Assembly (NCBI GenBank): GCA_002070475.1
Contig: MWDI01000022.1
Span: 120,057 to 184,056 of the forward strand
From: Firmicutes bacterium ADurb.Bin146
Lineage (GTDB): Bacteria; Bacillota; Clostridia; DUPQ01
Direction of reading: 5' to 3'
DNA: 64,000 nt
The notes beneath the pieces were generated by a model. The model searched no databases. It was not told where the DNA came from and worked only from the letters and a program-made list of their open reading frames with translations. The position numbers and the translations under genes are program-made. Shown piece after piece: positions 53,727 through 63,340 of the stretch (position 1 is the stretch's first letter; every line of letters starts with the position of its first letter).

Positions 53727-54788
53727 ATGTCATTGACTGGACAAGAAAGAATAACCAGAATACTTAAAAGACAATCTGTTGACAGAATCGGACTTTACGA
53801 GCATTTTTGGTCAGACACTCAAAAAGCTTGGAAAATTGCAAGCGATATTGAAGAAAAGATGGGTTTTGATATTATTGAGTATTGGCCTTTTTCCATGACT
53901 GCTGATTTGGATTTTGTAAAAGTGACTGTAGCAGAAGATGAAGATACAATAACTCAAAAAGATGGTAATTATGCATTACTTAGAAAGCACAAGAAACATG
54001 ATGCTACGCCTGAACATATTGGATTCGAAATTGACTCCAAAGAAAAATGGGAGGAAAGAATCAAACCTCTGTTGACAGCATCAGACAGAAGAATAAATTT
54101 TGAAAGATATAGAATAAAGAAACAATATGCAAAGGATAGAAATATGTTCTTTGTATGGTCTGGTGTAAATGTTTTTGAGCTTATGCATCCTCTTACTGGC
54201 CATGTTAATTTTTTGATGGCAATGATAGACGATCCAGAATGGGTAGAAGACATGTGTATGACATATGCCAAACTTACAATTGAATTACAACAGATTCTTT
54301 TCGATAAGGAAGGATATCCTGATGGCATATGGTATTATGAGGATATGGGGTTCAAGAATGCTCCATTTATATCTAATGCTATGTATGATAGATTTTTATA
54401 TCCTGCTCACAAACTGACTATAGATTATGCAAAAAGCTGCAAATTACCCGTGATTATGCATTCATGCGGATTTGTAGAACCATTAATACCTGTCATGCTA
54501 AAATCCGGTATTGACTGTTTACAAGTCATAGAAATAAAAGCTGGAATGGATCTTTTGAGAATTCATAAAAGATATGGGGATAGATTATCATTAATGGGAG
54601 GGATTGATGTTCGAACACTCTACTCTAATGATAAAGCAATTATTGATAAAGAATTAGAAAGTAAAATACCTGTAGTGAAAGAAGGATTTGGATATGTGTT
54701 ACATTCAGATCACTCTATTCCAAACACAGTAAATCTTGATACATATGAGTATTTTATTGAAAAAGGATTACGATTAGGAAAATATTAA
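53727..54788 (+). CDS. Uroporphyrinogen decarboxylase (URO-D) superfamily protein
   Basis: 353-residue TIM-barrel protein of the URO-D superfamily. The zinc-site-like MHSCGFVEPLIPVML near 249 and the closing GDRLSLMGGIDVRTL near 287 are typical of the branch that contains methylcobamide:CoM and related methyltransferases, not of heme-pathway HemE. GCGAGG site. It is followed by a GH38 mannosidase 11 bases later, so it belongs to the carbohydrate locus. URO-D paralogues occur often in glycan loci with unknown role; a corrinoid methyl transfer (demethylation of a methylated sugar) is possible but unproven. Confidence 0.83.
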   Translation: MSLTGQERITRILKRQSVDRIGLYEHFWSDTQKAWKIASDIEEKMGFDIIEYWPFSMTADLDFVKVTVAEDEDTITQKDGNYALLRKHKKHDATPEHIGFEIDSKEKWEERIKPLLTASDRRINFERYRIKKQYAKDRNMFFVWSGVNVFELMHPLTGHVNFLMAMIDDPEWVEDMCMTYAKLTIELQQILFDKEGYPDGIWYYEDMGFKNAPFISNAMYDRFLYPAHKLTIDYAKSCKLPVIMHSCGFVEPLIPVMLKSGIDCLQVIEIKAGMDLLRIHKRYGDRLSLMGGIDVRTLYSNDKAIIDKELESKIPVVKEGFGYVLHSDHSIPNTVNLDTYEYFIEKGLRLGKY

Positions 54789-54799
54789 CGGAGGATATT

Positions 54800-57295
54800 A
54801 TGGACATGAACAGTAATAACAAGAGAAAAATCCATCTTATATGCAATGCGCATATAGACCCTGTATGGTTATGGAATTGGGAAGAAGGCGCTGCAGCAGC
54901 AATATCTACATTCAAGTCAGCAGTAAAATTCTGTAAGGAATATGGTGAATATATATTTAACCATAATGAAGCTGTCCTATATAAATGGATAGAGGAATAT
55001 GATCCAGAATTATTTGATGAAATAAAAGAACTTATTAAAGCAGGAAAATGGCATGTAATAGGAGGATGGTATCTGCAACCTGATTGCAATATGCCAAGTG
55101 GTGAATCCTTTGTGCGTCAGATTGAAGAGGGAAGAAGATATTTTATGGAAAAATTCGGAGTGGATGGTGGAAGGACAGCTATAAACTTTGATCCGTTCGG
55201 ACATACTATTGGACTTGTTCAAATATTAAAAGATGCTGGATACGATAACTATATAATATGCAGGCCAGCAAAGCTTATATATGATGATTCAAATTTAAAT
55301 GATAAGCATATAAAATGGAAAGGTTTCAATAATAAAACCATAAATGTATTCAAAGCTACTAGTTATGGCTCCAGACTAGGTGAATTTAAAAATAAATATC
55401 CTATTTTAGTTGGAAATCAAGAAGGCAAAAAAGATATCGGTGTTCTTTGGGGTGTAGGTAATCATGGAGGAGGACCCTCTAAAAAAGATCTTGATGATAT
55501 AAGAATTATAATAGCGGAATCTGATGATGAAGTAGTACATACATATCCTGATAAGTTTTTTGATGAATATTTCGAAAGAAATGAGAGTGATCGTCAAATA
55601 AACAGATCATTTCATTCATTCAGTGTCGGATGTTATACTTCTATGACAAAAGTTAAACAGAAACACAGAGAACTTGAAAATAAGCTTTTATTATGTGAAA
55701 AGATGATGAGTCATGCAGTATCAAATGGATTACTTGAAAATTACGAACATGAAATGATGCATGATGCATGGCAGGATCTGTTGTTCTGCGAGTTCCATGA
55801 TTCATTACCTGGCACAAGTATTCAGATAGTCGAAAATGATATTCTAAAAAGACTTGATCATGGATTGGACATCACTGATAAATTAATATTTAGGTCATAT
55901 TTCAGACTTGTAAAAGGACAAAAACCTGCTAATGAAGGTGAGTACCCTGTTCTTGTATATAATCCACATCCATATAGAGTTAAGACTAATGTTGAATGCG
56001 AGTATGTTCTAGCTGAGCAGAACAGGATACCTAACACATTCTCAAAAGGTGATGTATATGATGAAAATGGTAATCTTGTATTATGCCAGAATGAAAAAGA
56101 AAGTTCAAATTTACCAATGGATTGGGCAAAAAAAGTTGTATTTCAAGCTGATTTGGCACCGATGTCTGTAAATAGGTTTAATATTGTTAATCGTATAGTT
56201 GAAAAGAAACCATTTGTTACTCCTATGATTGATAAAGATTTTATCTATTATGAAAATGGTTCAATGAAGGTAAAGATAAATCTTTCAACTGGTTATATTG
56301 ATTCATATGTTATTGATAACAAGGAATATATCAAGCCAGGTACAGGTGAGATACTTGTGATACAGGACAACTGTGATTCATGGGGTATGACAGTCAGCTC
56401 ATATCAAAAAATTAAGGGAAGATTCAAGTTAGCAAATTCAGTTCAGTCCGCAAAAATATGCGGAGTTGATAAAAAAGAGCTGGATCCTGTCAGAATAATT
56501 GAAAGTAGTGAATTAAGAACTATCGTTGAAGCTAGTTTCGTATATTCACAATCATCATGTAATATAAGATATACACTGAATAAGACAGATAATATAATTG
56601 GAATTAATGTAAGAGTATTCAATCAAGAGAAAAATGTAATGTACAAGCTAAATATTCCAACTGTTCTTACAAGAGCAAAATGTATAGGGAAAACAGCATA
56701 TGGAAGAGACATGCTTATGACTAACGGTAATGAAAATGTATCTCATCAATGGCTTATGCTCAAGCAAGATACTTCAGCTTTCGCAGTTATAAATACCGGT
56801 TCATATGGTTCAAGTACAAAAAGAGGTGAAATCAGGATGAGTATTCTGCGTACTCCTGGTTACAGTGCGCATCCATATGAAAACAGGCAGATACTACCAC
56901 TAGATCGTTTTTCACCAAGAATTGACATTGGAGAGAGAGTTTTTGACTATTATTTATGGGCAGGAGAATATGAGCATATAAATAATCAGGTTGATAAGAT
57001 TGCTTTACTTGAACATCAAAAACCTATAGTTTTAAATTTCAACCCATCAGAACAAGGACAAAAAGCTTTACCTTTCTGCCTGATTGAAAATTCTTCTGTG
57101 GAACTTGTTACTGTTAGAAAGAATGAAAATGCTGAAGGATATCAGGTAAGACTGTTTAATAACCTTGACAGCAAGCTTTCTTGTACAGTCAAATTCCCGA
57201 TTTATGGGTATGAAAAGCAATTTACATTCAAGCCTTTTGAAATTATGACTTTAAGTTGCACAACAAAAGGAATAAAGAAAACAAAATTAGTATAA
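54800..57295 (+). CDS. Alpha-mannosidase, glycoside hydrolase family 38
   Basis: 831 residues. The zinc motif NAHIDPVWLW gives His18 and Asp20; the nucleophile Asp131 is in NFDPFGHT; a third zinc ligand His333 is in FHDSLPGTS. The order and spacing fit GH38. C-terminal beta-domains follow from about 390. No signal peptide, so it is intracellular and would act on imported mannose-containing oligosaccharides or glycosides. Strong GGAGG site. Coupled with the downstream GH2-like gene, which begins five bases after its stop. Confidence 0.93.
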   Translation: MDMNSNNKRKIHLICNAHIDPVWLWNWEEGAAAAISTFKSAVKFCKEYGEYIFNHNEAVLYKWIEEYDPELFDEIKELIKAGKWHVIGGWYLQPDCNMPSGESFVRQIEEGRRYFMEKFGVDGGRTAINFDPFGHTIGLVQILKDAGYDNYIICRPAKLIYDDSNLNDKHIKWKGFNNKTINVFKATSYGSRLGEFKNKYPILVGNQEGKKDIGVLWGVGNHGGGPSKKDLDDIRIIIAESDDEVVHTYPDKFFDEYFERNESDRQINRSFHSFSVGCYTSMTKVKQKHRELENKLLLCEKMMSHAVSNGLLENYEHEMMHDAWQDLLFCEFHDSLPGTSIQIVENDILKRLDHGLDITDKLIFRSYFRLVKGQKPANEGEYPVLVYNPHPYRVKTNVECEYVLAEQNRIPNTFSKGDVYDENGNLVLCQNEKESSNLPMDWAKKVVFQADLAPMSVNRFNIVNRIVEKKPFVTPMIDKDFIYYENGSMKVKINLSTGYIDSYVIDNKEYIKPGTGEILVIQDNCDSWGMTVSSYQKIKGRFKLANSVQSAKICGVDKKELDPVRIIESSELRTIVEASFVYSQSSCNIRYTLNKTDNIIGINVRVFNQEKNVMYKLNIPTVLTRAKCIGKTAYGRDMLMTNGNENVSHQWLMLKQDTSAFAVINTGSYGSSTKRGEIRMSILRTPGYSAHPYENRQILPLDRFSPRIDIGERVFDYYLWAGEYEHINNQVDKIALLEHQKPIVLNFNPSEQGQKALPFCLIENSSVELVTVRKNENAEGYQVRLFNNLDSKLSCTVKFPIYGYEKQFTFKPFEIMTLSCTTKGIKKTKLV

Positions 57296-57300
57296 GTATT

Positions 57301-60300
57301 ATGAAAAAAACATGTCTTAACGGATGGTGGGATTTTTATCCTGTTTATGAAAAAAATAACTATATAGATATACCTGCACAAGGATGGCTTGAAAAAGCCT
57401 ACCTTGTGCCTTCAGTTTGGTTAAAACCACTTGATTGTGTAAAAAAAGGTAATGAAGAACATTTCCATCAAGCTGATGAACAGGATTTACAGGATATTGA
57501 AAATCTTGATTTTTTATTTGATGATTATAATTATCCTAAAAAATGGACTCTTACAAAAGAAGCATGGGTGAGAACTAAATTTGAAATTACAAATATAAAC
57601 GATGATTCGGACTACTTTTTATTACTTGAGGCTGTCATGCCATATTCAAAAGTTTACTTAAATGGTAAGGAAGTTTCATATTTTATGCATCCAACACTTC
57701 CTAATCAGATTAATATAACTGATTATATTATAATAGGCGAAAATAAGCTTGTTATACATATTTTTGATTATGAAAAAGATGAATTTGGCAGATATATGAC
57801 CCCGACAGGAACGATGATGATAGCGGATAATGCGGGTGTGTGGCAAGATGTATTTATCATAGAAAAAAGTAAAATTAGTATAAAGGACTGTTGTATACGT
57901 ACTTATTTGGATAATATGTGTTTTCAGGCAAAGATAACTATCAGCAATTCATCATTTGCAGATAGGAATATAGAGATAAAATCATATATACTTGATACTA
58001 ATAAAAAAGACAGAAAATTAGAATTCAAGAATCAACAATTTAAAATCAACAGTTCAGAGGAAATAAACATTATGCTATGTGATGCATTTCCAACTGCTGA
58101 ATTATGGGAACCTGCAAATCCCAAACTATACTTTTTAAAACTAGATATTTATGAGAATGGATTAATTATTCAAAGTCATATCGAAAGATTCGGTTTTAGA
58201 GAAGTAAGAATTGAAAATAAAAATATTCTGCTTAATAATCATCCTGTGCATCTGTTCTCTGACTGGGGACACAAGCTGACAACATACTGTTATACGAATG
58301 AATGGATTATCAGCTGGTTTAGAATGATAAAAGAAGGCAATATGAATCATACGAGGCTTCATACATGTCCACATCCCAAGAATATTCTAAATATTGCAGA
58401 TGAGATGGGAATTTTGATAACTGCTGAAACAGGTCTTCATGGTTCTGGTGGCTATCAAGCGTCAAATAGTGAAGATTACTGGATAAATGCATACGATCAT
58501 GTCAGAAGATTTATTAATCGCGATAAAAATCATCCATCTGTAATTATGTGGAGTGTTGAAAATGAGATGAGATGGAATCAAAAAGGTGATGAACAAAAAT
58601 ATCCTGAAAAAATAATTACGAATCTTCCAAAATTAAAGAAACTTATAAATGATTTGGATCCTACAAGACCTGCATATCATGAAGGTGACAGTTCTTTATG
58701 GGATGAAAGCGAACAGGATATAATTTCCAGGCATTATGGAAAGGATGCTGTAGGTGCTGATTGGTGGGATGAAACAAAACCCTTACATGTCGGTGAGATG
58801 GCATTGTATCATTACGAAGGCCCTAATACTGCAGTTAATTTAATTGGAGATAAAGCTTATGTTGATCATGCAAATGTTGATAAAGCATCTGCAATAGATG
58901 CAAAAATGCTTATTGAGTATGGAAGAACTAGAGGAATTTGCTGTTTCGGACCATGGAATCAATCCTGTCATAAACTAATTAGAACTGAGAAAAAAGACAG
59001 ATATATCAAATATCCGGATTATTCAGTACCTGGAATAAAACCTTTAGTAATAAGAGCTCATACTTCAGAATTTAATTTTTGGGAAAAAGGTAGGAACTAT
59101 ACTGTACAAAAATCATTTGACATACAAGCAGAAGCATTTCGGCCTTTTGCCTTAATAGATTATTCTTTAAAAAATGGTTATTTTAAAGATGAAAAATTTT
59201 TACGCACTCTATATATTGTAAACGATACGAAATCTGATAAAGCTGGTATACTGACAGTAAAATTTGGTTATGACACAATAACTGAAAAACATTATTTTGT
59301 TCGAAAGGGATATGTCGAAAGAGTTGATTTAATATTTAATGCATACACTAATAACGATGATTATATTTCTAATATCGATATAACTTATGAATTTACATCT
59401 GATAGTATTGTTTTGGATAAACAAATAATTAAAGTGCATGTTTATAATATGGAATCCATTAATCAGCAAAATCTAATTAATAAAATTAATAAAGCTAAAA
59501 TTTCTGTTTATGGAAACGAAATATTATCTGAAAAACTACAGAAATCAGGAATCAAATGTATTTACTTCAAGAATTTGGATGATATTAATAATTTAAACAC
59601 TGACATCTTGATTCTAGCAAAAAATTCAGTTAAAGATAATGATACTATTCATAAGCAGATTGAGTTATTTTTAAATTTAGGTATAAAAATATTAATAATG
59701 GAACAGAATATCTCATTATTCAAAAACATTAAATTAACAAGCAAACCTATGCTAACAAGTTTCAAAACCAACATGAAAGATATGTTTAATAACATAAATG
59801 ATGATCAGCTTAGATTTTGGGGTAATGACCCATATGCAAAAATTGCTAGTGATTCATATGTTGCATCACATGTTTATGAAAAATCAGAAGTAGACGATGA
59901 TGTTTCATATATTCTGGAAACTGGAGAAGGCAGTTTTGGGAGAGGGGATTTATCATTTTCAACATTATTGATGCTAAAGTATGGAAAATCAGTTTTAATT
60001 GCAAATCAGATGAATATAACAGATAATTTAAACATCATACCTCAAGCTAATCATCTTATTATATCTATACTTTTTGAATTATGTTTATTCAAAAAAGCAG
60101 ATAGAAAAGCATATGTTCTTGAAAGTAATGAATTTATAAAATTCAATAATATAAAAGATGATGTTTTAAATGGGGCTTGTCTTGTTGTGAATAATCTTAG
60201 CGATTGTAATATTGATAAATGGAATGATTTACTCGGCTCATCAATAAATCTTATCGAAAAAAATGATATTTACAACTGTAAAATCAAGAAAAAAGATCGT

Positions 60301-61227
60301 ATAGTAGAGTCTATCTCTAATTATGAGCTTTGCGGTATAAACACTTTCTCATATTCTAGAAAAGATGCAAAAAACTATAGTTTATGCGACTATGCAATAA
60401 AAAAATGCAAAGGACTAAACTTTATCATTGAATCATGTGAAAATAGTATGATGAAGGAGTTGTTTGTATATGGGGGACATACAGAACTTAGAAGAGCCTA
60501 CACTATATCAAAATACTCGTATAATAAACCAAAAACACAAGAATATGCATTAATTGCATCTATAAAATATGGAAATGGAACTATATATTTCAATCAATTA
60601 AAAAAAGACATTGATGATAAAAAACATAATAGAATGTTAAAAAGAATATTATCAAACTTACAAGGTTGTCCTTCAGGATCAATTTTTAATTTTGATAAAA
60701 CTGAAAATAATAAATTTAGTGAAGGATTTCCTGTGTATGTAAATACATCAAAAGTATTACTTGATGATGTAAAATGGTTTTCGTATTGCGCAACAACGAA
60801 AAACAACAATGAAAGAATGGCTCATAAGAAGACTGTAAGTATCGGGAACTGGACTTTAATAAAACTAGATTCACTAAAATGCTACAAAAACGATATTTAT
60901 CAGAATTACTCTTGCTTAATTACTTTTAATATCTTTTCGAGTGAACCCAGAAAAAACTCAGGAAGCAATCTTGGGATACCTAATCCGGAAGATTTGACAT
61001 TTCTTCATGTGACAACTTCAGGTTCTGTTCGTTTAGCAGTTAATGGTTACGATTATGGGATGAAAAATACTATTGACAACCAATGTATGTTTTCAGATAT
61101 ATCCTTAGAAAAAGGAATAAATTACATCATGCTTGCATGGACACCAGACAACATCGATTCTGATATTAAACTTGTTTGGAAAAATATTAATCTTAAGCCT
61201 GAAACTAACTTGGAATTTTATACTTAA
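57301..61227 (+). CDS. Very large GH2-like glycoside hydrolase with extra C-terminal domains
   Basis: About 1308 residues, much longer than usual. Residues 1-300 form the sugar-binding and immunoglobulin-like domains of GH2 (VWQDVFI, FGFREV); a TIM barrel spans about 310-640, with the acid/base candidate Glu422 in SVENEM and nucleophile candidate Glu499 in HVGEM. From about 690 there is a region resembling a class I amidotransferase-like/ThuA domain, and the last 170 residues (with LHVTTSGSVRLAVNGYDYG) resemble a galactose-binding beta-sandwich. No signal peptide. No clear ribosome site before ATG 57301; translation may be coupled to the mannosidase stop. The sugar released is not predictable; beta-mannosidase or beta-glucuronidase are options. 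Confidence 0.78.
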   Translation: MKKTCLNGWWDFYPVYEKNNYIDIPAQGWLEKAYLVPSVWLKPLDCVKKGNEEHFHQADEQDLQDIENLDFLFDDYNYPKKWTLTKEAWVRTKFEITNINDDSDYFLLLEAVMPYSKVYLNGKEVSYFMHPTLPNQINITDYIIIGENKLVIHIFDYEKDEFGRYMTPTGTMMIADNAGVWQDVFIIEKSKISIKDCCIRTYLDNMCFQAKITISNSSFADRNIEIKSYILDTNKKDRKLEFKNQQFKINSSEEINIMLCDAFPTAELWEPANPKLYFLKLDIYENGLIIQSHIERFGFREVRIENKNILLNNHPVHLFSDWGHKLTTYCYTNEWIISWFRMIKEGNMNHTRLHTCPHPKNILNIADEMGILITAETGLHGSGGYQASNSEDYWINAYDHVRRFINRDKNHPSVIMWSVENEMRWNQKGDEQKYPEKIITNLPKLKKLINDLDPTRPAYHEGDSSLWDESEQDIISRHYGKDAVGADWWDETKPLHVGEMALYHYEGPNTAVNLIGDKAYVDHANVDKASAIDAKMLIEYGRTRGICCFGPWNQSCHKLIRTEKKDRYIKYPDYSVPGIKPLVIRAHTSEFNFWEKGRNYTVQKSFDIQAEAFRPFALIDYSLKNGYFKDEKFLRTLYIVNDTKSDKAGILTVKFGYDTITEKHYFVRKGYVERVDLIFNAYTNNDDYISNIDITYEFTSDSIVLDKQIIKVHVYNMESINQQNLINKINKAKISVYGNEILSEKLQKSGIKCIYFKNLDDINNLNTDILILAKNSVKDNDTIHKQIELFLNLGIKILIMEQNISLFKNIKLTSKPMLTSFKTNMKDMFNNINDDQLRFWGNDPYAKIASDSYVASHVYEKSEVDDDVSYILETGEGSFGRGDLSFSTLLMLKYGKSVLIANQMNITDNLNIIPQANHLIISILFELCLFKKADRKAYVLESNEFIKFNNIKDDVLNGACLVVNNLSDCNIDKWNDLLGSSINLIEKNDIYNCKIKKKDRIVESISNYELCGINTFSYSRKDAKNYSLCDYAIKKCKGLNFIIESCENSMMKELFVYGGHTELRRAYTISKYSYNKPKTQEYALIASIKYGNGTIYFNQLKKDIDDKKHNRMLKRILSNLQGCPSGSIFNFDKTENNKFSEGFPVYVNTSKVLLDDVKWFSYCATTKNNNERMAHKKTVSIGNWTLIKLDSLKCYKNDIYQNYSCLITFNIFSSEPRKNSGSNLGIPNPEDLTFLHVTTSGSVRLAVNGYDYGMKNTIDNQCMFSDISLEKGINYIMLAWTPDNIDSDIKLVWKNINLKPETNLEFYT

Positions 61228-61320
61228 ATAATATTAAAATATTATTAAATTAAATTAAATAATAATTAGTAAAATATGTAAATATAAAATAATTAATATA
61301 TATGAAAATAATATATAAAC

Positions 61321-61349
61321 TTAACAATACATTACATTAGTATTATTAT
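61321..61349 (+). promoter_or_regulatory. Promoter of the first solute-binding protein gene
   Basis: TTAACA (61321-61326) and TATTAT (61344-61349), 17 apart, within the AT-rich gap 61228-61391. Confidence 0.5.
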
Positions 61350-61391
61350 AAGCAAAGCCTTAAAGGCTAGAATTTAAATAGAGGAGTTTTT

Positions 61392-63113
61392 ATGATGAAA
61401 ACTAAAGTATTGAGTTTAATTCTGTGTTTGATGCTTGTATGTTCATTGGTGTTCACTGCATGTGATACTACGCCAACTGAAACTGCAACCGAAACTGAAA
61501 CAGCTACCGAAACAGAAACAAACACAAACACTCAAACTGATGAACCAAAAGAAGTAGAGAAACCAAAAAGAATTGATACAACTGTATTATATTTCTATGG
61601 TGATGCTACAGATAATGCAAGCCAAAAGTTTGCATTCAAAAATTATGTGTCAAGAGAATATGGTATTGATTTCTATTTCAATACACCTGCAAGAGACACA
61701 TATATTGAAACAATTAATCTTCAGGCAGTGTCCGGAGATTTAACAGGTATAGTATATCTGTTTACTGGATATGAAATGATTGCTTGGGCACAAGAAGGAA
61801 TAATCCTTTCATTGGATGAATACCTAAAAGATAACGAAACATGGATTAATATTGTTCCTGAAGACTGGAAAGAACTGTATACATGGGATGGACACGTATG
61901 GGGTATTCCAAAAGGTGCAGACGGAACTCCATCATATTTCATAAGAACTATGAGAGGGGACTGGTTAGAATCTGTTGGCATGTCAAAGCCAGAGACAATT
62001 GACACATTCTATGAAGTTGTAAAAGCTTTTACATATAATGATCCTGATAAGAATGGTCAGAATGACACATGGGGATTCTGTTCTAGAAACACATGGCTTA
62101 TGCAGGATATGTTTCAGGCATTTGATGCTCGTTTGAATCATGTTGCTGATGTAATTCCGATATGGAATCCAAATACTGATATATGGGAAGATTCAGTCAT
62201 AAAACCTGAAATGACAGAAGCAGTCACATTTTTACGTAAGTGCTATACTGAAGGTCTTGTTCATCCTGAATTGTTCTCAATGAGTTCAACAAATGTCAGA
62301 AATCTTATCTCTAATGGACAAGCAGGCTCATGTTATTATTGGGATACATGGTTAATAGCTTGGGAAGATGCAATCAAAAAGAATACACCAAATGCATATA
62401 TGATTGGTATTGGTGCTATATCAAATAAAATCACAACAAAACTTAATCAGTGGGGTAAAGATGCAGGAGCTCCTTATGTATTGATGGCTAATACAAAGCA
62501 GCCTAAGGAAGTTATAAACTGGTTTGTTACAATGTTATGGGGAACACCGGAAACATTCTTTACATTTAAATATGGTATACCTCAGAGTGATATTACAGGA
62601 AAAGAAGGATATTTTGTTGATGGAAAAACTGTTTACCTTTTATATTATCAGCTTAATACTGAAACTGATACAGTAACCACAGGTGCGACTCCTTCGATTT
62701 CAAATGGGCATCCTGATTATGCTCTTGATGTCGGATCATTCGGATATGTATCAGCATATAATTCTGGAAAAGAGACATGGGATACTGATCAAGTTACAAT
62801 CCAATCAGCTAATCTTAAGAGAAGATACGAAATACTTAATGAGTACAATGATGGAAGACTCTATCTTCTTGCAGAAAGCATGAAAGAACCTGACAATATT
62901 GAATTCACATCAGTTAAGAGTGAATGGTCAACAGCTGGTCTTAAATATGTTTCTGACTGCATGGTAGAAGGCATAGCACCAGCAGAAGCTTTGAAAGCTT
63001 ATTTAACAGTAGTAATGGCATTCAATCCACAGTTAACACTGGATACAATGAATGCTAAATTAGGAAAGGCTTCAGAACAGAACTACTCTGCTATTTGGTC
63101 AACAATGAATTAA
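61392..63113 (+). CDS. Extracellular solute-binding lipoprotein, sugar type
   Basis: 573 residues. Lipoprotein signal peptide with lipobox VFTAC, Cys24. A threonine/glutamate repeat linker (TETATETE..., about 28-50) holds the binding domain off the membrane. The mature domain is like LplA/YtcQ-type sugar-binding proteins, with YFYGDATDNASQKF at its start. GAGGAG site; two consecutive ATGs. Own promoter, and a strong hairpin follows. A near-copy lies directly downstream. The matching permeases are not seen next to it and probably follow beyond the window. Confidence 0.92.
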   Translation: MMKTKVLSLILCLMLVCSLVFTACDTTPTETATETETATETETNTNTQTDEPKEVEKPKRIDTTVLYFYGDATDNASQKFAFKNYVSREYGIDFYFNTPARDTYIETINLQAVSGDLTGIVYLFTGYEMIAWAQEGIILSLDEYLKDNETWINIVPEDWKELYTWDGHVWGIPKGADGTPSYFIRTMRGDWLESVGMSKPETIDTFYEVVKAFTYNDPDKNGQNDTWGFCSRNTWLMQDMFQAFDARLNHVADVIPIWNPNTDIWEDSVIKPEMTEAVTFLRKCYTEGLVHPELFSMSSTNVRNLISNGQAGSCYYWDTWLIAWEDAIKKNTPNAYMIGIGAISNKITTKLNQWGKDAGAPYVLMANTKQPKEVINWFVTMLWGTPETFFTFKYGIPQSDITGKEGYFVDGKTVYLLYYQLNTETDTVTTGATPSISNGHPDYALDVGSFGYVSAYNSGKETWDTDQVTIQSANLKRRYEILNEYNDGRLYLLAESMKEPDNIEFTSVKSEWSTAGLKYVSDCMVEGIAPAEALKAYLTVVMAFNPQLTLDTMNAKLGKASEQNYSAIWSTMN

Positions 63114-63124
63114 ATAGACGAATT

Positions 63125-63148
63125 AACAGCCTGGGTTACCAGGCTGTT
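63125..63148 (+). terminator. Hairpin after the first solute-binding protein gene
   Basis: Perfect 10-pair stem AACAGCCTGG/CCAGGCTGTT with a GTTA loop, followed by AGTTATTCTT. Could end transcription or protect the 3' end of an abundant message. Confidence 0.75.
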
Positions 63149-63269
63149 AGTTATTCTTAAAAAATGTAATATCTAATTATAAATTTATAAATTTTATATT
63201 AATACAAACATTAAATACCAATATTAATACATTAAAATTTATTAATTTTTTAAAAATTATTTTAATATA

Positions 63270-63298
63270 TTGATTAATTAGTAAATACATAATATAAT
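63270..63298 (+). promoter_or_regulatory. Promoter of the second solute-binding protein gene
   Basis: TTGATT (63270-63275) and perfect TATAAT (63293-63298), 17 apart, about 43 bases before the start. Confidence 0.65.
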
Positions 63299-63340
63299 AA
63301 GTAAGTCTAGTTGTAATTAATTTTTCAAGGAGGAAATTTT

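Noticed and set aside
53727..54788. HemE (uroporphyrinogen decarboxylase of heme synthesis)
   Set aside because: HSCG motif and carbohydrate-locus context fit the methyltransferase-like branch; no other heme genes are present.
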